Part shown: piece by piece, positions 11,141 through 23,397 of the stretch | Layout: each line of letters begins with the position of its first letter | Position numbering within the stretch: position 1 is the stretch's first letter | Assembly (NCBI GenBank): GCA_014529385.2 | Contig: CM043968.1 | Span: 25,161,513-25,225,512, forward strand | Reading direction: 5' to 3' | Source: Adiantum capillus-veneris | Taxonomy: Eukaryota > Streptophyta > Polypodiopsida > Polypodiales > Pteridaceae | DNA: 64,000 nucleotides | Notes under the pieces: generated by a model | Told to the model about the DNA's origin: nothing | The model's database searches: none | The model's input: the letters and a program-made list of their open reading frames with translations, nothing else | Made by a program: the position numbers and the translations under genes

Positions 11141-12627
11141 TCATATACAATTAAAAAGAATATGCAGTTTTAGGCAGACAAGTTGATTGGTAGCAAAATT
11201 CTAAACCATTTGTCAGTAATAAACATTAAATTGCAATATAATCAAACGCATAAACAGTTGTAAAGGTAAAAAATTAAACAAGTCTGGGGTCGCTAATTTA
11301 ACAATCGAAAGGCACTAAAGATCGACTATTAATACCATGGGCAAGATTCTCAATTTTCTCTGGTCAATTAAGTTGTTTAATCGCGTGAGCCAAGTATTTC
11401 ATGTCCGAGGGTTGACTGGAGGCTATACCTAGAAGACCTTGTAGTTAAGCTACAAAAAAAGGAATTGCTCATGAAATCATCACTTGACTTATTTACTTGT
11501 CTTTGACCCCCCAAAGTCTTTTCACATTGTTTCAATTTTGATGTGTGTGCTTTTTTTGTATGCCTTGGGTTTTTTGCTTTTCAAGGAAAAGCGCCCACAC
11601 TGGGAACCTCTAGGGCTCTAGTACCATAGGCAATACATGTGAGTGAAGTACCAAATCAAGCTGAGATTTCTCTTCCAGCTTATGATTTTACATTGTGGCA
11701 CTTTGATTTTTATTTTTAATTTTTTTTTGTACGTTTTCAGCATTTTAATTTTGTAACTTTGGGGGGCCATATAAAACTGTTACCCTCCCCATGCTCATCA
11801 CACTAGTAAACTCCCTTTATAATACTTAAGCTAAAGGTCAATAGGGACTAAGCCACTAGAAAGCTCTAGTACAATTCACACAATGCTGCATAAATCGGAT
11901 TAAGAACCTAAGTAACCATTGATTATTAGGAAGGCATTCCCCATGGTATTAAGAGAAGATCTCTAACACCTAGCTTGGTCAAACTAGCTTAGTCGGACTG
12001 CTTGATTTGTAAACCTAAACAAGTGACTATGACAAAAAATTACATTGAATTTATTGTTTGATACTAAGCAAATGCGTTGAATATTATGCTACCAATCACA
12101 ATAAAAGCAGACAAACATGGATGCAAAAAGATAAGGGGCAATGCTAATGGACAAGAAACACCTGTTTGTGTTGATGGTCGCGCTTTATTTGAAGTGTGAA
12201 TGACAGAAAGATTCCATGAAGGTCCAAATTCTAACCATAGCAACACGTTCCTGTACACACGAGGAAACACAAAGAATAGCTCTAGGAGGCACATCAGTGA
12301 GAAGAAAGAACTTTGCTAATCACTCAATCCCTAAAATAGAAACACTCCTATTGTAATAATCCTACCTACCCTCCATCACTCGAGTGATGAGGATCAAAGG
12401 TGTTTGATGACATAGGTTTTGGTTTCAGTGTACCGGATGTGAATGTGTAGGTCTGGGTCAATGTTTTGACTTTTATTGTGCATACTTTGTTAATTGCTCT
12501 TGCTCTTTATTATTTTTGTTTTTTGTGAGTATAAGGCTTTATATATGCATTCCCTAAGATTGGGAGATTGAGAGGTCAGGGAGGAAGGTTGAGAGGAGAG
12601 TGAGTGAATGATGACTGTCAGCAAACA
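11141..12627 (-). other. Uncertain segment, probably includes LTR of element D
   Basis: No gene is recognised. The right end at 12627 reads GCAAACA in front of a minus-strand polypurine tract, so on the minus strand an LTR would start TGTTTGCTGACAG at 12627 and run leftwards. Its other end could not be located and no second copy exists in the window, so its length is unknown. The stretch includes AT-rich runs near 11700-11760 and no coding signal. Confidence 0.35.
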
Positions 12628-12641
12628 CTTCCCCCTTCCTT
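12628..12641 (-). promoter_or_regulatory. 3' polypurine tract of element D
   Basis: On the minus strand AAGGAAGGGGGAAG lies directly before TGTTTGCTG, the arrangement of a plus-strand primer beside a 3' LTR. A second tract of the same kind lies upstream at 12941-12951, at the end of pol. Confidence 0.5.
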
Positions 12642-12934
12642 GGGTAGATCATACCGTTTGAAATGTGCTCGTCACCCTTTGAAACCAATTGCTCTAGTTG
12701 GTAATAGGTGAGGATTTTTGTCAGTAGTTTTCTATTACCTTAGGTGCCTCGTCAAGTTGTAAGGGTGGTAAGGTACTCTCCCAAGATCAAACTTGAAGTG
12801 GTTCATCCGGTGATTCTTGAACACTGGGAGGTGTGGATTCCTTTGTAACTTTATGGAGGTCCACTATTGTAGGTGGATGCTGTGGAGAAGCTTTTTCCTC
12901 TATGGATGCATTACATAAGGAGCTAGAAGCTTCA

Positions 12935-13800
12935 TGGGACTCCCCCCTTCCTGAGCTAGGCGGAACAAATCGTTCTTTCTTCGGTACCCAAAACTAGCTC
13001 TGGAGCGGGTATGTAGCATTCAGTGATTTTTTTCTTTCCACGATTGTCAATTTGTTTTGGAGCCACAGGATTGGGCTCATATGGGCCAAGTGACAGGTAA
13101 GAACACAATCTACATTTTGGCACCCAGATTTGATCATTTCCTTGATAGTAGCCTTGGGCTTCCAATAGTCGTTTAGGAATCCATCACAACATTTTCTTAC
13201 TTTTCTTGGAGCGAGTGGTACATTTCTTACAAGGTTTCTATTTTTTAGCACTAGCTATGGTCTCTAAAGAAGCTTCGGGGACCCACTTGTATGTTTTCTT
13301 CGTTACATTAGGATGAGTCTTGTCAGAAGCTATATGTATTGCTTGTAGCATATTTAAGGGTACGGGCATTTCATCCCCCTCAGGTGTTACCAAGTGGTCC
13401 CCCTATTTCCCCAAGTGTCTATGGTTGCTGCTAGGTGGACCCAATCCACATTGTCTGACTCAGTCATCCCAGGTAGTACATCCATATAAGGAGAATCTTC
13501 CCCAACATCAGTGTCTGCTTTACATGTGTAACAATACTGCAATGGGGTCGAGTGAACTGTGGTGTCAGATCTATGATCAATTATAAATATGTTTCCTAGA
13601 GTATGTGCTCGACTAGTTACAAGATCCACTCGAAAGACAGAATCTTGGAATTGCAGGTAGACATGGTTTTTAGACCAGTCATGCACCATTTTTGCTTCCC
13701 TCATGAAAGGACGTCGTAGATCATCTTCGATGCCATGTCATTAGAAGAAATATGAACCTTGCATGGGCCTTGTAAGGAATCCTAATTTTTAGGGATTAAG
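12935..13800 (-). pseudogene. pol: Element D: second-protease half and W-x-P tail
   Basis: From about 13790 leftwards the minus strand reads the C-terminal half of the post-integrase protease-like domain also found in T1 and T2: LRRPFMREAKMVHDWS aligns with LGVPWMRTYNAVIEWS of T2 and LGQPWQKEYNVKIDWS of T1. It is followed by the tail of Trp-Pro motifs, here YKWVPEA (about 13285), DYWKPKA (about 13170) and QIWVPK (about 13130). The end, FRLAQEGG, overlaps a purine run at 12941-12951. Frame changes and stops break it. Integrase and the active-site half of the protease are missing, so the copy is cut at about 13800. About 310 bases with no clear coding function separate this end from the 3' polypurine tract. 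Confidence 0.6.
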
Positions 13801-14307
13801 GCTAATGGTGTGTAGGGTTAAGGGGACAAGGGCATTCAAGAAGCTAGTTTTTAGTAGGCTTTTCTAACTTTTTTTTAAGACACATGTAGGATGTGGACCT
13901 AGGAGGTCACCTTCTCTCTCTAGCTCTTTGAAAGTGAAGGGAGTAAAGAGGTGTGGCCACATCATCAAAAACATGGATCACTAAGAGCCAAAATTTGACT
14001 TTTTTAAAAAAAAATTAGTTTTACTTATTTTTTACTTAAAACTCCCCCCCAATATATATCCATATCAAAAAAGTATTTTTTGACCTTTTTTTAAACTTAC
14101 AAGCACTAAAAGTCCAATTTTTCAAAAAAAAACTCCCCCCAAAAAAAAAAAACCTTTCTTCTCTCTTCCTCCTCCCTCCTTTCTCCCTCTCCTCTCCCTC
14201 CCTGCCCCCTTCTCTCCTCCTCCTCCCCTCTCTCCCTCTCCCCCACTGTCCCCTTCTCTCCTCCCATGTTCCTCCCTCTCCCTCCCTGCCCCCTTCTCTC
14301 CTCCTTC

Positions 14308-14346
<39 letters not shown>

Positions 14347-16026
14347 CCACTACCCCCTTGTCTTATCCCATGTTCCTCTCTCTCCCTCCCCCCTCTCTCT
14401 TTTCATCCTTTGCTTCCTCATGCAACAGCTACCATGGTGCTCAAGAACATCACAAATCGTATGCATACATATTTGCTTGTTCCCAACGTTTGCACCGAAG
14501 GCCGCACGTGAGGGTGAGCAGAGGTCATCCCAGGAACGTCGTACCATCGGTGAGATGAATGTTGACAATTCTTCAATATCTTGCTAATACCATCACATAT
14601 TTGAATAAAACACCCCTTTATGCAAGGTAACAATATACTTCTTACTTTTGATTGTGTTCTTCTTATCATAAACTTTGAAGTCTAAGGTGTTGCCTCTACT
14701 TGTTTTGTAGTGCTTGGCACAAAGGTTGCTTTTATGCACAAATAGTGAAAGGCTGCAGGTTAAAGAGGCCAAGTGTCACCACTTTTCCTCTAAAACAGTC
14801 TTCTTTGTTACATCTTACAGGTAGGTTCTTCAAATCCATGCTTATTAGGGGTGGTAATCTCATCCTAATGTATATTTTTGTATTGTTTATTCCCAGTTAG
14901 ATAGAAATACTTGCAAATTTGTACAACATAAACTTAACAAGTGTCTTCATTATATAGCTTGCAAATGTTGAATTCATACATGTTTTTGTTACAAGGTGAC
15001 CTCTTGCTATGCTAGTTGAGTGGCGTTGTTTGCAAGAATGGCTCAAGGAACTGGCATAACATGAAGCTTTTACGGTGGCACAAAGCTCTCCTCAGCGGCA
15101 ATGTGGCTCCCACTACACCAAAAATCATTATGCTAACATGGAGAGATCCCTAGTAGGACAATGCAAAAACTTTTCATCAGCAGCAACACACCCTTTCCTA
15201 ACATGAGGGCACTCCTACCAAAGATATTTTTATGTGATAGGTCACCGCAGGAGCATACCATGTCATGGAATGGATGTAAGAACTATGACCGCACTACTCC
15301 TTGGAAGTTGTTCACAGATGTATGTTTATCAAAGTTAACGAGAATAAATTTGGACTTTTTTGTTTGTTGATGTGTAAGAGCACTCTAGGTCTACCATATT
15401 TTAGATTGTTTGATAAGTTAATAAAATTTGTAGTCATTTAAAGTGTAAGTTTGTTTTTGTTTGGTAAGATTGTACATGAGAAGACATAATAAAGTATAAG
15501 AGATCTTGACGGAATAAGCCTCGATTAGATTCCTACCATGCACTTGTGAATTTTTAGCAATAACTTTTTTTTAAAGGAAATTTTGGTTATTTTAAAGTTT
15601 GTACACAGTCTAGGAGTTCATTCTGATTGTTTTCCTTCAGTTTCAATTTTTGATCGAGGGCACTCCTTGGAAGCCACTTTTGAAGGTGTTAGGGTGAGAT
15701 TCTGAGAAAGTTTTGTATGTAGGAAATGCAGTCCTTAACACAATAAAAAACATTGGTTCTCTGAGTATTTTCAGATTCCATGGTTTTAATGCCCGTTCGA
15801 ACCCGTAGATTAAGGAAAAAGTAAGAAATGTCTGTTTTACATCATTTTTTAAGAAATTGCCAACTTGCACGTTGATTTTTGGAAAATCCGAGTAGGATAT
15901 GATTTTTTTTCATCACACGATGGTCGAAGAGCGCGACGAGATGAACAAATTTATGTGAGACAAGCCCAGAGAGATTCGGAGCCAATTGAACACTAGAAGC
16001 TCTTGAAAACAGCCTAAAAGTTCAAC
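13801..16026. other. Unassigned DNA, no recognised gene
   Basis: Apart from the pyrimidine tract listed separately, I find no protein domain or LTR boundary. A sequence starting CACTACACCAAAAA near 15112 resembles the tip of CACTA transposons but has no partner. T- and A-rich runs occur at 13870-14140. Confidence 0.4.
14150..14420. repeat. Pyrimidine-rich tract with (CT)n
   Basis: About 270 bases are almost wholly C and T on the plus strand, including a perfect CT run around 14311-14343. The minus strand is a GA-rich tract whose reading frames give only Arg, Glu and Gly runs, so no gene is implied. Confidence 0.9.
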
Positions 16027-16080
16027 ACTTGAATTATGGCCCTGCATTAAAAAAAAAAAAACTGACCACTTGAATTACAG

Positions 16081-16270
16081 CCATGCATTAAAAAAAATCT
16101 TGTACTTGTCATTTTAGGGCCCCAGGGACCCTCAACATGAGGGGCCACAAGGGCGCGCAAATTGGCCATCCAAAATTTTGGATGGCCAATTTGCGCGCCC
16201 TTGTGGCCCCTCATGTTGAGGGTCCCTGGGGCCCTAAAATGACAAGTACAGTCTTTTTCTGATGCATAGC
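16081..16270. repeat. Foldback palindrome, copy 1
   Basis: Two arms of about 95 bases are near-perfect reverse complements around CCAAAATTTTGG at about 16175. The arm reads outward from the centre through GGATGGCCAATTTGCGCGCC, then a GC-rich section containing GGGTCCCTGGGGCCC and ends near ATGCAT. A transcript would form one long hairpin. Confidence 0.95.
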
Positions 16271-16360
16271 CATGAGATAGAACTGGGCAAATTAATGTAT
16301 TCATAGCAAACTGCCCCCCCCCCCCCCTCCCAATGACAAATAGCTAAACATTGTATCATG

Positions 16361-16550
16361 CCATGCATTAAAAAAAATCTTGTACTTGTCATTTTAGGGC
16401 CCCAGGGACCCTCAACAAGAGGGGCCACAAGGGCGCGCAAACTGGCCATCCAAAAATTTGGATGGCCAGTTTGCGCGCCCTTGTGGCCCCTCTTGTTGAG
16501 GGTCCCTGGGGCCCTAAAATGACAAGTACAAGATTTTTTTTAATGCATGG
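16361..16550. repeat. Foldback palindrome, copy 2
   Basis: Same length and layout as copy 1. The centre is CCAAAAATTTGG. Arms match over about 95 bases, ending CCATGCATTAAA and its complement. Where copies 1 and 2 differ (for example CAACATGAGG against CAACAAGAGG) the change is present in both arms of the same copy, which suggests arm-to-arm correction. Confidence 0.95.
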
Positions 16551-16860
16551 CCATGAGATAGAACTGGGCAGTTTAATGTGTTCATAGCAACCCCTCCCCC
16601 CCCCCCCCCCTCCCCCCCCCCAAATGGCACATACCTAAACCTTGTATCATACTTATCAACCATTTTTTACTTCCTTGTGTCCATCCCCTGTTCTTGGAAA
16701 TATCTTGGTCCCTATTTGTGCCTGGATGGGCATTCTACGCGCCGTTGTGGTCCCTCTTATTGAGGGTCCCTGGGGCTTCAAAATGACAAATAGGGGCTTT
16801 GTTTTAATGTATGGCCATGAGATAGAGTTGTAGTGTTTTATGTCCGGAGTATTCACTATG

Positions 16861-19180
16861 TGCGTTCACCACAATGGATTGAAAGTAGCCCTTATAGGCC
16901 TTACCTACACATGTTTCTGTAACTTTACAAGAATATAAATTCCCTTCTGTTGAACACATGTGCTATGTTACATATACTTTAGTGAACTCCCAAGGTCAAA
17001 GGCCTCACAAATTTTGTGCACTCAGAACATTTAGCACTAGAAATCAACCAAACAAGGAGCCAATTTTTACTTCCTTGTGTTCACCTCGTGTTCTTGGGAA
17101 TGTTTTGGTTAAGCCATTTTTTTGGTATTTAAAACCACATGTGACCCCTATTGTTATAGTATCCAACCAAAGGTTTCTTGATTAGCAGTTATATAGGTTC
17201 GAGTGATACATATATTCTATGTTAACAATGCATGTATCTATAATTTATATTTACACTTTCTCTATCCAAATGAGCTACGTAGTAAAAATCAAATCCGCAA
17301 TTAACCAATTAAGTTCACAAGGTGATAGCTATTGGTATGATCTTTAGCAATACCAAATAAATAGCTACCAATAGCGAACGAATAGGGATATTTAAGAAGG
17401 TTTGATACCAAAAACTTCTCAACACTACTCAAAAAGGTGGAAACTCAAAGGCTTTATAATATATATATGATGAAACAAGAATCAATAATAAGTCACCCCT
17501 ATATATCTACACCTCCATCTCAAGTTGTCATTTCTCTAAGTCAAGCTTGGCATAGGCATAGTATGGAAACAATAACATTTTGGAAAGCAAGAATTTAGCT
17601 TTCTCAACTTTTGAAATGTTGCTATTGATATATATTCAACATCCCCAAATGAGGACATCTTGACAAAGTTTATGATCCACTTAATAAGAATAACCATTAG
17701 TGATTAAACTGAAATCAAAATATTGCATGAATTTCTTCATGGTGGAATGATTAAGACTTGAAACTTCAAACATCTTACAGGAAAATCAGAATATCCATAA
17801 AAATCAACAATATTTCTCAAATCTGTATGAAACTCCAGTAATCTAAATTAAATACTCTCACTCAGTGCGACACCATTAACCAAAAAGAAATATTTATATT
17901 GCATTTATAGAGGAATCCAGCCTCATAAAAATAATTACAAATGGAGACAATGTTATTGATGTTAGGCTTCTCTTACGAGTATTTGTCTTTCTCATCTAGA
18001 GATTCATATACACGAGTATTTGTGTGTCTATGACACTAGGGAAGATAGTAGTACATAGGGATGGCTTTTCTAAGAGCTCCTTGAGAGTACCTATTGGTTC
18101 AAGATTCTACAAAAATCCTACTATTCTTATCAAAATCTTTTAACACGGTAGTGAAAGGTTCCTCACAGAACAAAAATAGGGTGATTTCAATCTCTACACA
18201 TGGTTGCTTGCTCATGTCCTCCCAAAACAAGTTGACTCTGTAAGTAAACAACAGATTATGTGAGCACAAAGTTATAAAGTACAAAATGATATCATTCTAA
18301 TAATCTAATGACAACTATACAAAGAATAAATTATAAGAAAAATCTTTGATGACTCTCCATAGATAACACAACTTACTTACATTGTGAGACTCAATCACAT
18401 GCTACAAAACTATAGATGGCGCACCAAAGCCATTAACAAAATAGCACCACCCAATGTTATGAGGTGTGAAGCCTAAACATTGAAAGCCATAAAGAGGTTA
18501 ATTCCCTTCAGCATGATAAACTTAAAGATGGAGATGATCTTAAACTCTGAATGTAAGCTACAAGGGTAGTTTTCTCACCATTCTATCTTTATGTTGGAGA
18601 TGAATCCTTCCAATGCCCATGCACTATTCACACCTCCTGTTCTTGTGGTATGCAAGTCATGTGAGTTGATGCTTTTTCCATCTTCGAGAGTAGAGGTTTC
18701 CATGTAGTGCGAGTGAATGAAAGTAGAAGGAGGAGAATCTTGTTTCATATTGTAATGGAGGTAAGAGAAGGGACAAGAGCTAGCTTGGTATGGAACTATG
18801 TGGTGGGCAAGGGGAAGAGATGGGGGAGAAGATTGCTTGGTACTACAATGGAGATGGGAGAAAGCTAGTAGAGAGATAATGTTGGACTATAGGGGGTGTA
18901 TGTGGTTGTTGCAGCCATGGAGAGCTTGGAAAAGGGTTTGTAGAGAGAGAAAATCACTTTTTAGCTATAGAATAGGTTTGGAAAGACTTTGGAGGGTGGA
19001 AAATGATGTTTTGAACTTTTTTGGAAAAATTTAATTTTTTGGAATTTTTTAGTGCACGTTTTTTACTTTTGGAGGTCAAAAATACTTTTTTGACCATGAA
19101 ATAGGTTAGGGGACCTTTTAAGGAGGGAAAACCTGAAATTTGATTTTTTTTGAAAATTTCAAATTTTTAGTGTATTTTTA
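16861..19180. other. Unassigned AT-rich DNA, no recognised gene
   Basis: No protein family, LTR end or RNA gene is recognised on either strand. Frames are short. The last part (18990-19180) is rich in T and A runs around ACTTTTTTGG-like phrases. Confidence 0.4.
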
Positions 19181-19218
19181 AATCCGGGCCAAAAAGTGGG
19201 GGAAAAAAGGTCAAAGTG

Positions 19219-19258
19219 GTCCCCCCCCCTCCCCCCCCCCCCCCCCCCCCCCCCCCCA
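19219..19258. repeat. Poly-C tract
   Basis: Nearly uninterrupted run of about 38 C with one T, next to the broken 3' end of copy C3. It is G-rich on the minus strand. Its length is likely to be unreliable in any assembly. Confidence 0.9.
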
Positions 19259-19387
19259 TCCACCTCTCTTACCTTCTCACTAGGTAAGAGGCCATTAAGA
19301 GGTGTAAGGCTACCTTGTCCCCCTACTTTTTTGAGGGTATAGAGTGTGTCCACCACCCTCTTCCTATTGGCTGGCCTCTAATTAACC

Positions 19388-22320
19388 TTAATCCCAAAGG
19401 GCCCCTAGAGGGTTCATATTTTTCCTAATGGTGTGCTTGGAGAAATCCATAACAATGAAGGTAACTCTTATTTTATGTCCAAAGACCTTGATCTTGAGAT
19501 CTTCCAGCATCCCAATAGGTTTAACAATAGACCCATTAGCCATCTTCACTACTATGGTTGTGGTCGCAAGGTGAGGTCTTCCCATAGTTTCCCAACAATT
19601 TTTAGTCACAATGCTAACCCCAGCGCTACCATCAAGGATTCCCTTCACAATTAATCCCTTAGTAGTGATTGATATGGTCGCATTGGATTCATCACCCTCA
19701 AAGTATTCTCCCAACTTGTTAACAGATATTTCTATAACAAGGTTCTCATCTAGGTTGGGTTGTGGATCTAAGTGTTCCTCCTCTATTGGCATCTCTCCAG
19801 CTCCATCCATCTGTGCAAATTGTGGTAGCCCAAACTTCAGTACTCCATTGAGGAAGGCTCGAAGAGCTGAGACTAGCTCGGGTCTTTATATAGTTTGGAC
19901 ATGATGTTGGTTCTAACTTCTGAAGACATGAAATCCATCAATTTGGCAATGTTTAACGGCACTTTTTGGGCTTCAGTACCTTGACGTGGGGAAGATGGGA
20001 TCTCCATTTCTTTGATAGGATCATGTAGTCCCTCTGTAAACATTCTTTTCATCAAGAAGTGAGTACGCCCACTTTCCCATGACTTTAAGTCACTTTCTTC
20101 TTGGATGACACTAGGTATGTCTAAGGGTCTATGGACTTGGTGAGCTTGTTGTTGCATAGGGAACATGGCGTCTGTAATCTGGATCTGCCTAGGTGCTGGT
20201 TCTAGATCGCTTTGGGTATCTTCTACCAAACTCCTTAATTGCTTGACTCGCTCAATCTCCTCTGTAGGGTTTGGATAAGTTCCTAACTTCTTCTTGGATC
20301 CTGGCCAGTGTGGCTCATGAAGATGTTCCTTGTTGGTTTCTATCTTAGTGGTCGTTTTGGTCTCCATGGTTTCACCTGAATCCGAATCCTCTTCAGTGTC
20401 ATTCATATATACGGGGTCGTCACCAGTCCCTATGTTCGTATTTGAACTGGGATCTGACTTCGCTACTTTTTGCGAGATCCCTTTCTTCGTGTTTTCTTCT
20501 TTTTTTGAGATTGGGCAATTGATGCTGTGTCTCTTTCGTCAAGAATATAATTTTGTTTTTGGAGCATCGATCATGTGAGAACGTTTACTGGTACCACAGG
20601 TGTACTTTGTGATGTCTCCTCGGTAACTTCAATTAAGTTTAACGGCATGATCTTTGGTGCATTTGGATTATTTGGACATTGGGAAATCAAATGATCTATG
20701 CCACATCGATTACACATGAGTATCGTCATTGTAGACGTGCTCGCTTGACCTCCACACTCATAGCATTGAAGAGGTGGTCTCTTAGCAGTGTAATTGATAT
20801 TTTGGCCTCTTGCATCAAGAGCAGCTACTTGATAGACAAGTTTTACTTGTCCCCAATAGTACTACTCCATGTAGTATTGTGGACTTTCTTCAAGCACATC
20901 CATCCCATAGGCAATATTAGGATCTATATCTTCCTCACAGCCTTCCAAACAAGCAATAGATGACTGACAACCCACTTGATTCACAGAAGTAATTCTCGGA
21001 TGTGGTGGTTGCAATCCTAGCACTGGAGGTGGTAAGGGTGTTGTTTGAACAACATTTTGGGCCCTAGGGACCATGTGTTGTGTTGTTTGTTCAAGAGGTG
21101 GGGCCGCCATCAATGCAGGCACTCTAGGTGTGTCTGTCCATGCTAAGGTTGGTCTATTAGCCATCACCCGCTTAAATACTATGCAATCCTTAGCTTGTTG
21201 ACCATACCTCCCACAGGCATTGCAGTTCCCATTGAATTTTAGTCTAAAAGTATGGCATTCACTAGTACTATGCGGTCCATAGCATACTGAGCACCACTCT
21301 TGCTCCCTTCTTGGATACATATGATTGTTTTGCAAAGCACAATTGTCTCTAAGACTCTTTTGAATGGCCTTGGTGAGATCTGCTAAAGTCATCTCAGGGT
21401 TTTTTGGCTCCTTAGAAATAGGCTTTAGGGTCATTGGTTGATGCCCCGATGCTTGCGAGCTAATAGATTTAGGCTCAACAGACACTCTTTCTCCTTGAAT
21501 CATCCTCCAATTGGATCGCATTGGTGGTGATTGCTTCGCAAGTGGCGATACCTCTAATGACTAGGCCATTGTAGATATCCTCATGTAGTAATCCCCTAAT
21601 GAATCTATCAAGCAATTGATTATTATTGAAGTGTTCATTTGGATTACAACGAGAATTCAAATGCTTCAAGCGACTAATAAAGTCTCTCATCGACTCTCCC
21701 TCCTCTCGTTGGGTTTTCTGGAGCTAAGAGGCTACACCCCAAAGCACTCCCTCGCGTATGTATTTTTTCAAGGACAGTCTCCTAAGAGTAGGGTAAATTG
21801 TTTTTCTTCCGTCCTGAGGGTTCTATACCAATCCCCTGCCTTCCCACTTAAGGTTAGGCTTAAAGCATTACTCTTATGCAGGTCATTGTGTTCTCCTAGA
21901 GAATTGCATATTTGTTCAAACACTTCGATATGCTTTCTCACATCCCCGTCTCCACTAAATTTTTTTGTGAGCTTGGCTATTTGTACTGCCTTACTTCTAG
22001 GCTCTCTATCAGGCATGTTACGCATATTCTCAGCAATAGATCGACCAATAGCTTGAGCAAATGTTGCCAAGTCACCTAAGTGAGCAAGCACCGTGGGTGA
22101 AGGCGCTTCAGAGACTACATGTGGAGTAGGTATTGGCATTGGGCTTGGCGCATAGGAAGCCCTTGGGTTCCACGTTGGGTACGGTGTTGTGCCATGGGGT
22201 GGCCCAAAGTTCATATGTGTGGCCCTAGGCATAGTAGATGTCGGATGTGACATGCTCATGCTAGCCGATATAGTCCCATGGAAATATGAGCTTGGGTGTT
22301 GTGGTTGTGGAGCATAGGTA
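19388..22320 (-). pseudogene. gag: Gag-protease of family C, copy C3, main part
   Basis: Read leftwards from 22320: a Pro-rich region, the capsid (Retrotrans_gag) domain with KFSGDGDVRKHIEVFEQIC and GKAGDWYRTL (about 22060-21830), its C-terminal half with LDRFIRGLL (about 21600), zinc knuckles CSVCYGPHSTSEC and CNACGRYGQQAKDC (about 21310-21190), a deletion that joins the third knuckle's start to the fourth, CNRCGIDHL, near 20750, the acidic linker, and a protease with GILDGSAGV (about 19640). Unlike C1 and C2 it runs past KIKVF into the second protease half (RVTFIVMDFSKHT) before homology ends at about 19390. No reverse transcriptase follows. At least three frameshifts are present. It continues across the hAT insertion at 29529. 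Confidence 0.85.
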
Positions 22321-22328
22321 GTTGAAAC
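22321..22328 (+). repeat. hAT target-site duplication, left
   Basis: GTTGAAAC directly before the transposon end. The same 8 bases follow its right end at 29521-29528. An 8-bp duplication is the hallmark of hAT insertion. Confidence 0.95.
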
Positions 22329-22599
22329 CTAAGTTGCATTGTACGTTATACGGTGCACGTATAATATGCCTTAAACGCGTATTATACGATACCTATCTTT
22401 ATTCGGTCGTATTATACAGTGCCAGCTCAGCAAAAACACCGTATCGTATAATTTCTCAGCAATTCGATCGAAATATTAGTTCGATCGAAATAGTACTTCG
22501 ATCGAAATATTAATTAGATCAAAGTAAATTTGTTTATATACGCTGAAACGGACTATTTTTCTCATTCCATCAGTCTCTCTTCTCTTATCTCACCTATAG

Positions 22600-23386
22600 G
22601 TGAGCCTTACAACACGAAGAAAAATATGAAAATGCTAGTTTAAATTTAGCCATATTTTTTCTAGTGAAAATTTAGAGCTTGGATATATTTATTTTTTTAG
22701 GATTTGGAGTTTTAATTACCTGCTCTGTGTGAAGTATATCTTACACTACGAGGTAAATTAAGTAAGATAGTTAATGATTACTTGCCTTGTGTAGAGGAAA
22801 CTCACACTTGGAGGTGATTCAAGGTAGTTAAAGTTAACAGTTATTTGCTTTGTGTTGAACTATGTTCACACTTAAGAGTAACTTTAGTTAAATAGTTAAA
22901 GTTAAGAGTTACTTGTTCTGTGTTGAACTATGTTCACACCTAGAAGTAACTTACGTTAGATTTATCTAATGATTGATTGTCATGTGTAAAGTAATACTCA
23001 CACTACAGACAATTTAGGTAGATTAAATAATAATCTCTCTCTTTGTCTAGAGGTATTCTCACACCTGGAAGAGATTTACAGAGTAGTGAATTTTGATTGC
23101 TTTCCATGTGTAGAGTTACACTCACGCTTTGAGGTAATTTAGATAGGTCTTTTAAAGATATCTTGCTTTGTGTAGAGTTTACTCACACTTGGAAGTTATT
23201 GAGATAGATTAAGCGATTTATTGATCATGATTCAGGTGTAAAGTGAAAGCTCACACTTCAGAAAAAATTATTTTTGGTATTTTAAATTTAAAGAAGATGA
23301 AAACGTTAATGAATAGAGTAATGTAAATGGTATTAGAGTTTGATTTTAGATGTTTCTTTAGTAACTAGTTCTGTTTGAGTTTGCAG
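22600..23386 (+). other. Predicted 5'-leader intron of the transposase gene
   Basis: A donor-like TATAG/GTGAG at 22600 and an acceptor-like GTTTGCAG ending at 23386 bracket the left repeat array, with the transposase ATG 12 bases after the acceptor. No cDNA evidence is available; this is inferred from splice-site form and from the mirrored layout on the right side. Confidence 0.4.
22715..23275 (+). repeat. Left array, nine units of about 63 bp
   Basis: Units start at about 22721, 22783, 22847, 22915, 22979, 23041, 23103, 23164 and 23228. Each carries TTGCTTTGTGTAGAG or a variant, then ACTCACACTTGGAGGTAA or a variant. TGTGT and CACAC within each unit can pair into a small hairpin. Units are diverged but the period is steady at 61-68 bases. 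Confidence 0.85.
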
Positions 23387-23397
23387 ATCTGAAGAAG

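Larger units (their letters stand above)
16027..16860. repeat. Tandem array with about 280-bp unit
   Basis: Three units follow one another. Units 1 and 2 each hold a 190-bp palindrome, then the phrase GCCATGAGATAGAACTGGGC, an AT-rich bit, a run of C (about 16307-16329 and 16592-16620) and a spacer with CTAAACMTTGTATCAT. The starts of the two palindromes are exactly 280 bases apart. Unit 3 (about 16621-16860) has the same spacer and the right arm but a left half that is unrelated to the palindrome. A weak fourth match to unit 3's left half occurs at 17067-17105. Confidence 0.8.

Noticed and set aside
14036-14350. Arg-Glu-Gly-rich open frame on the minus strand
   Set aside because: Pure product of the pyrimidine tract; no gene signals.
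15112-15160. CACTA transposon terminal repeat (CACTACACCAAAAA)
   Set aside because: No matching opposite end or 3-bp duplication was found in the window.
21616-22056. Plus-strand open frame of 146 codons
   Set aside because: It is the reverse strand of the C3 capsid region, which has recognisable gag motifs.
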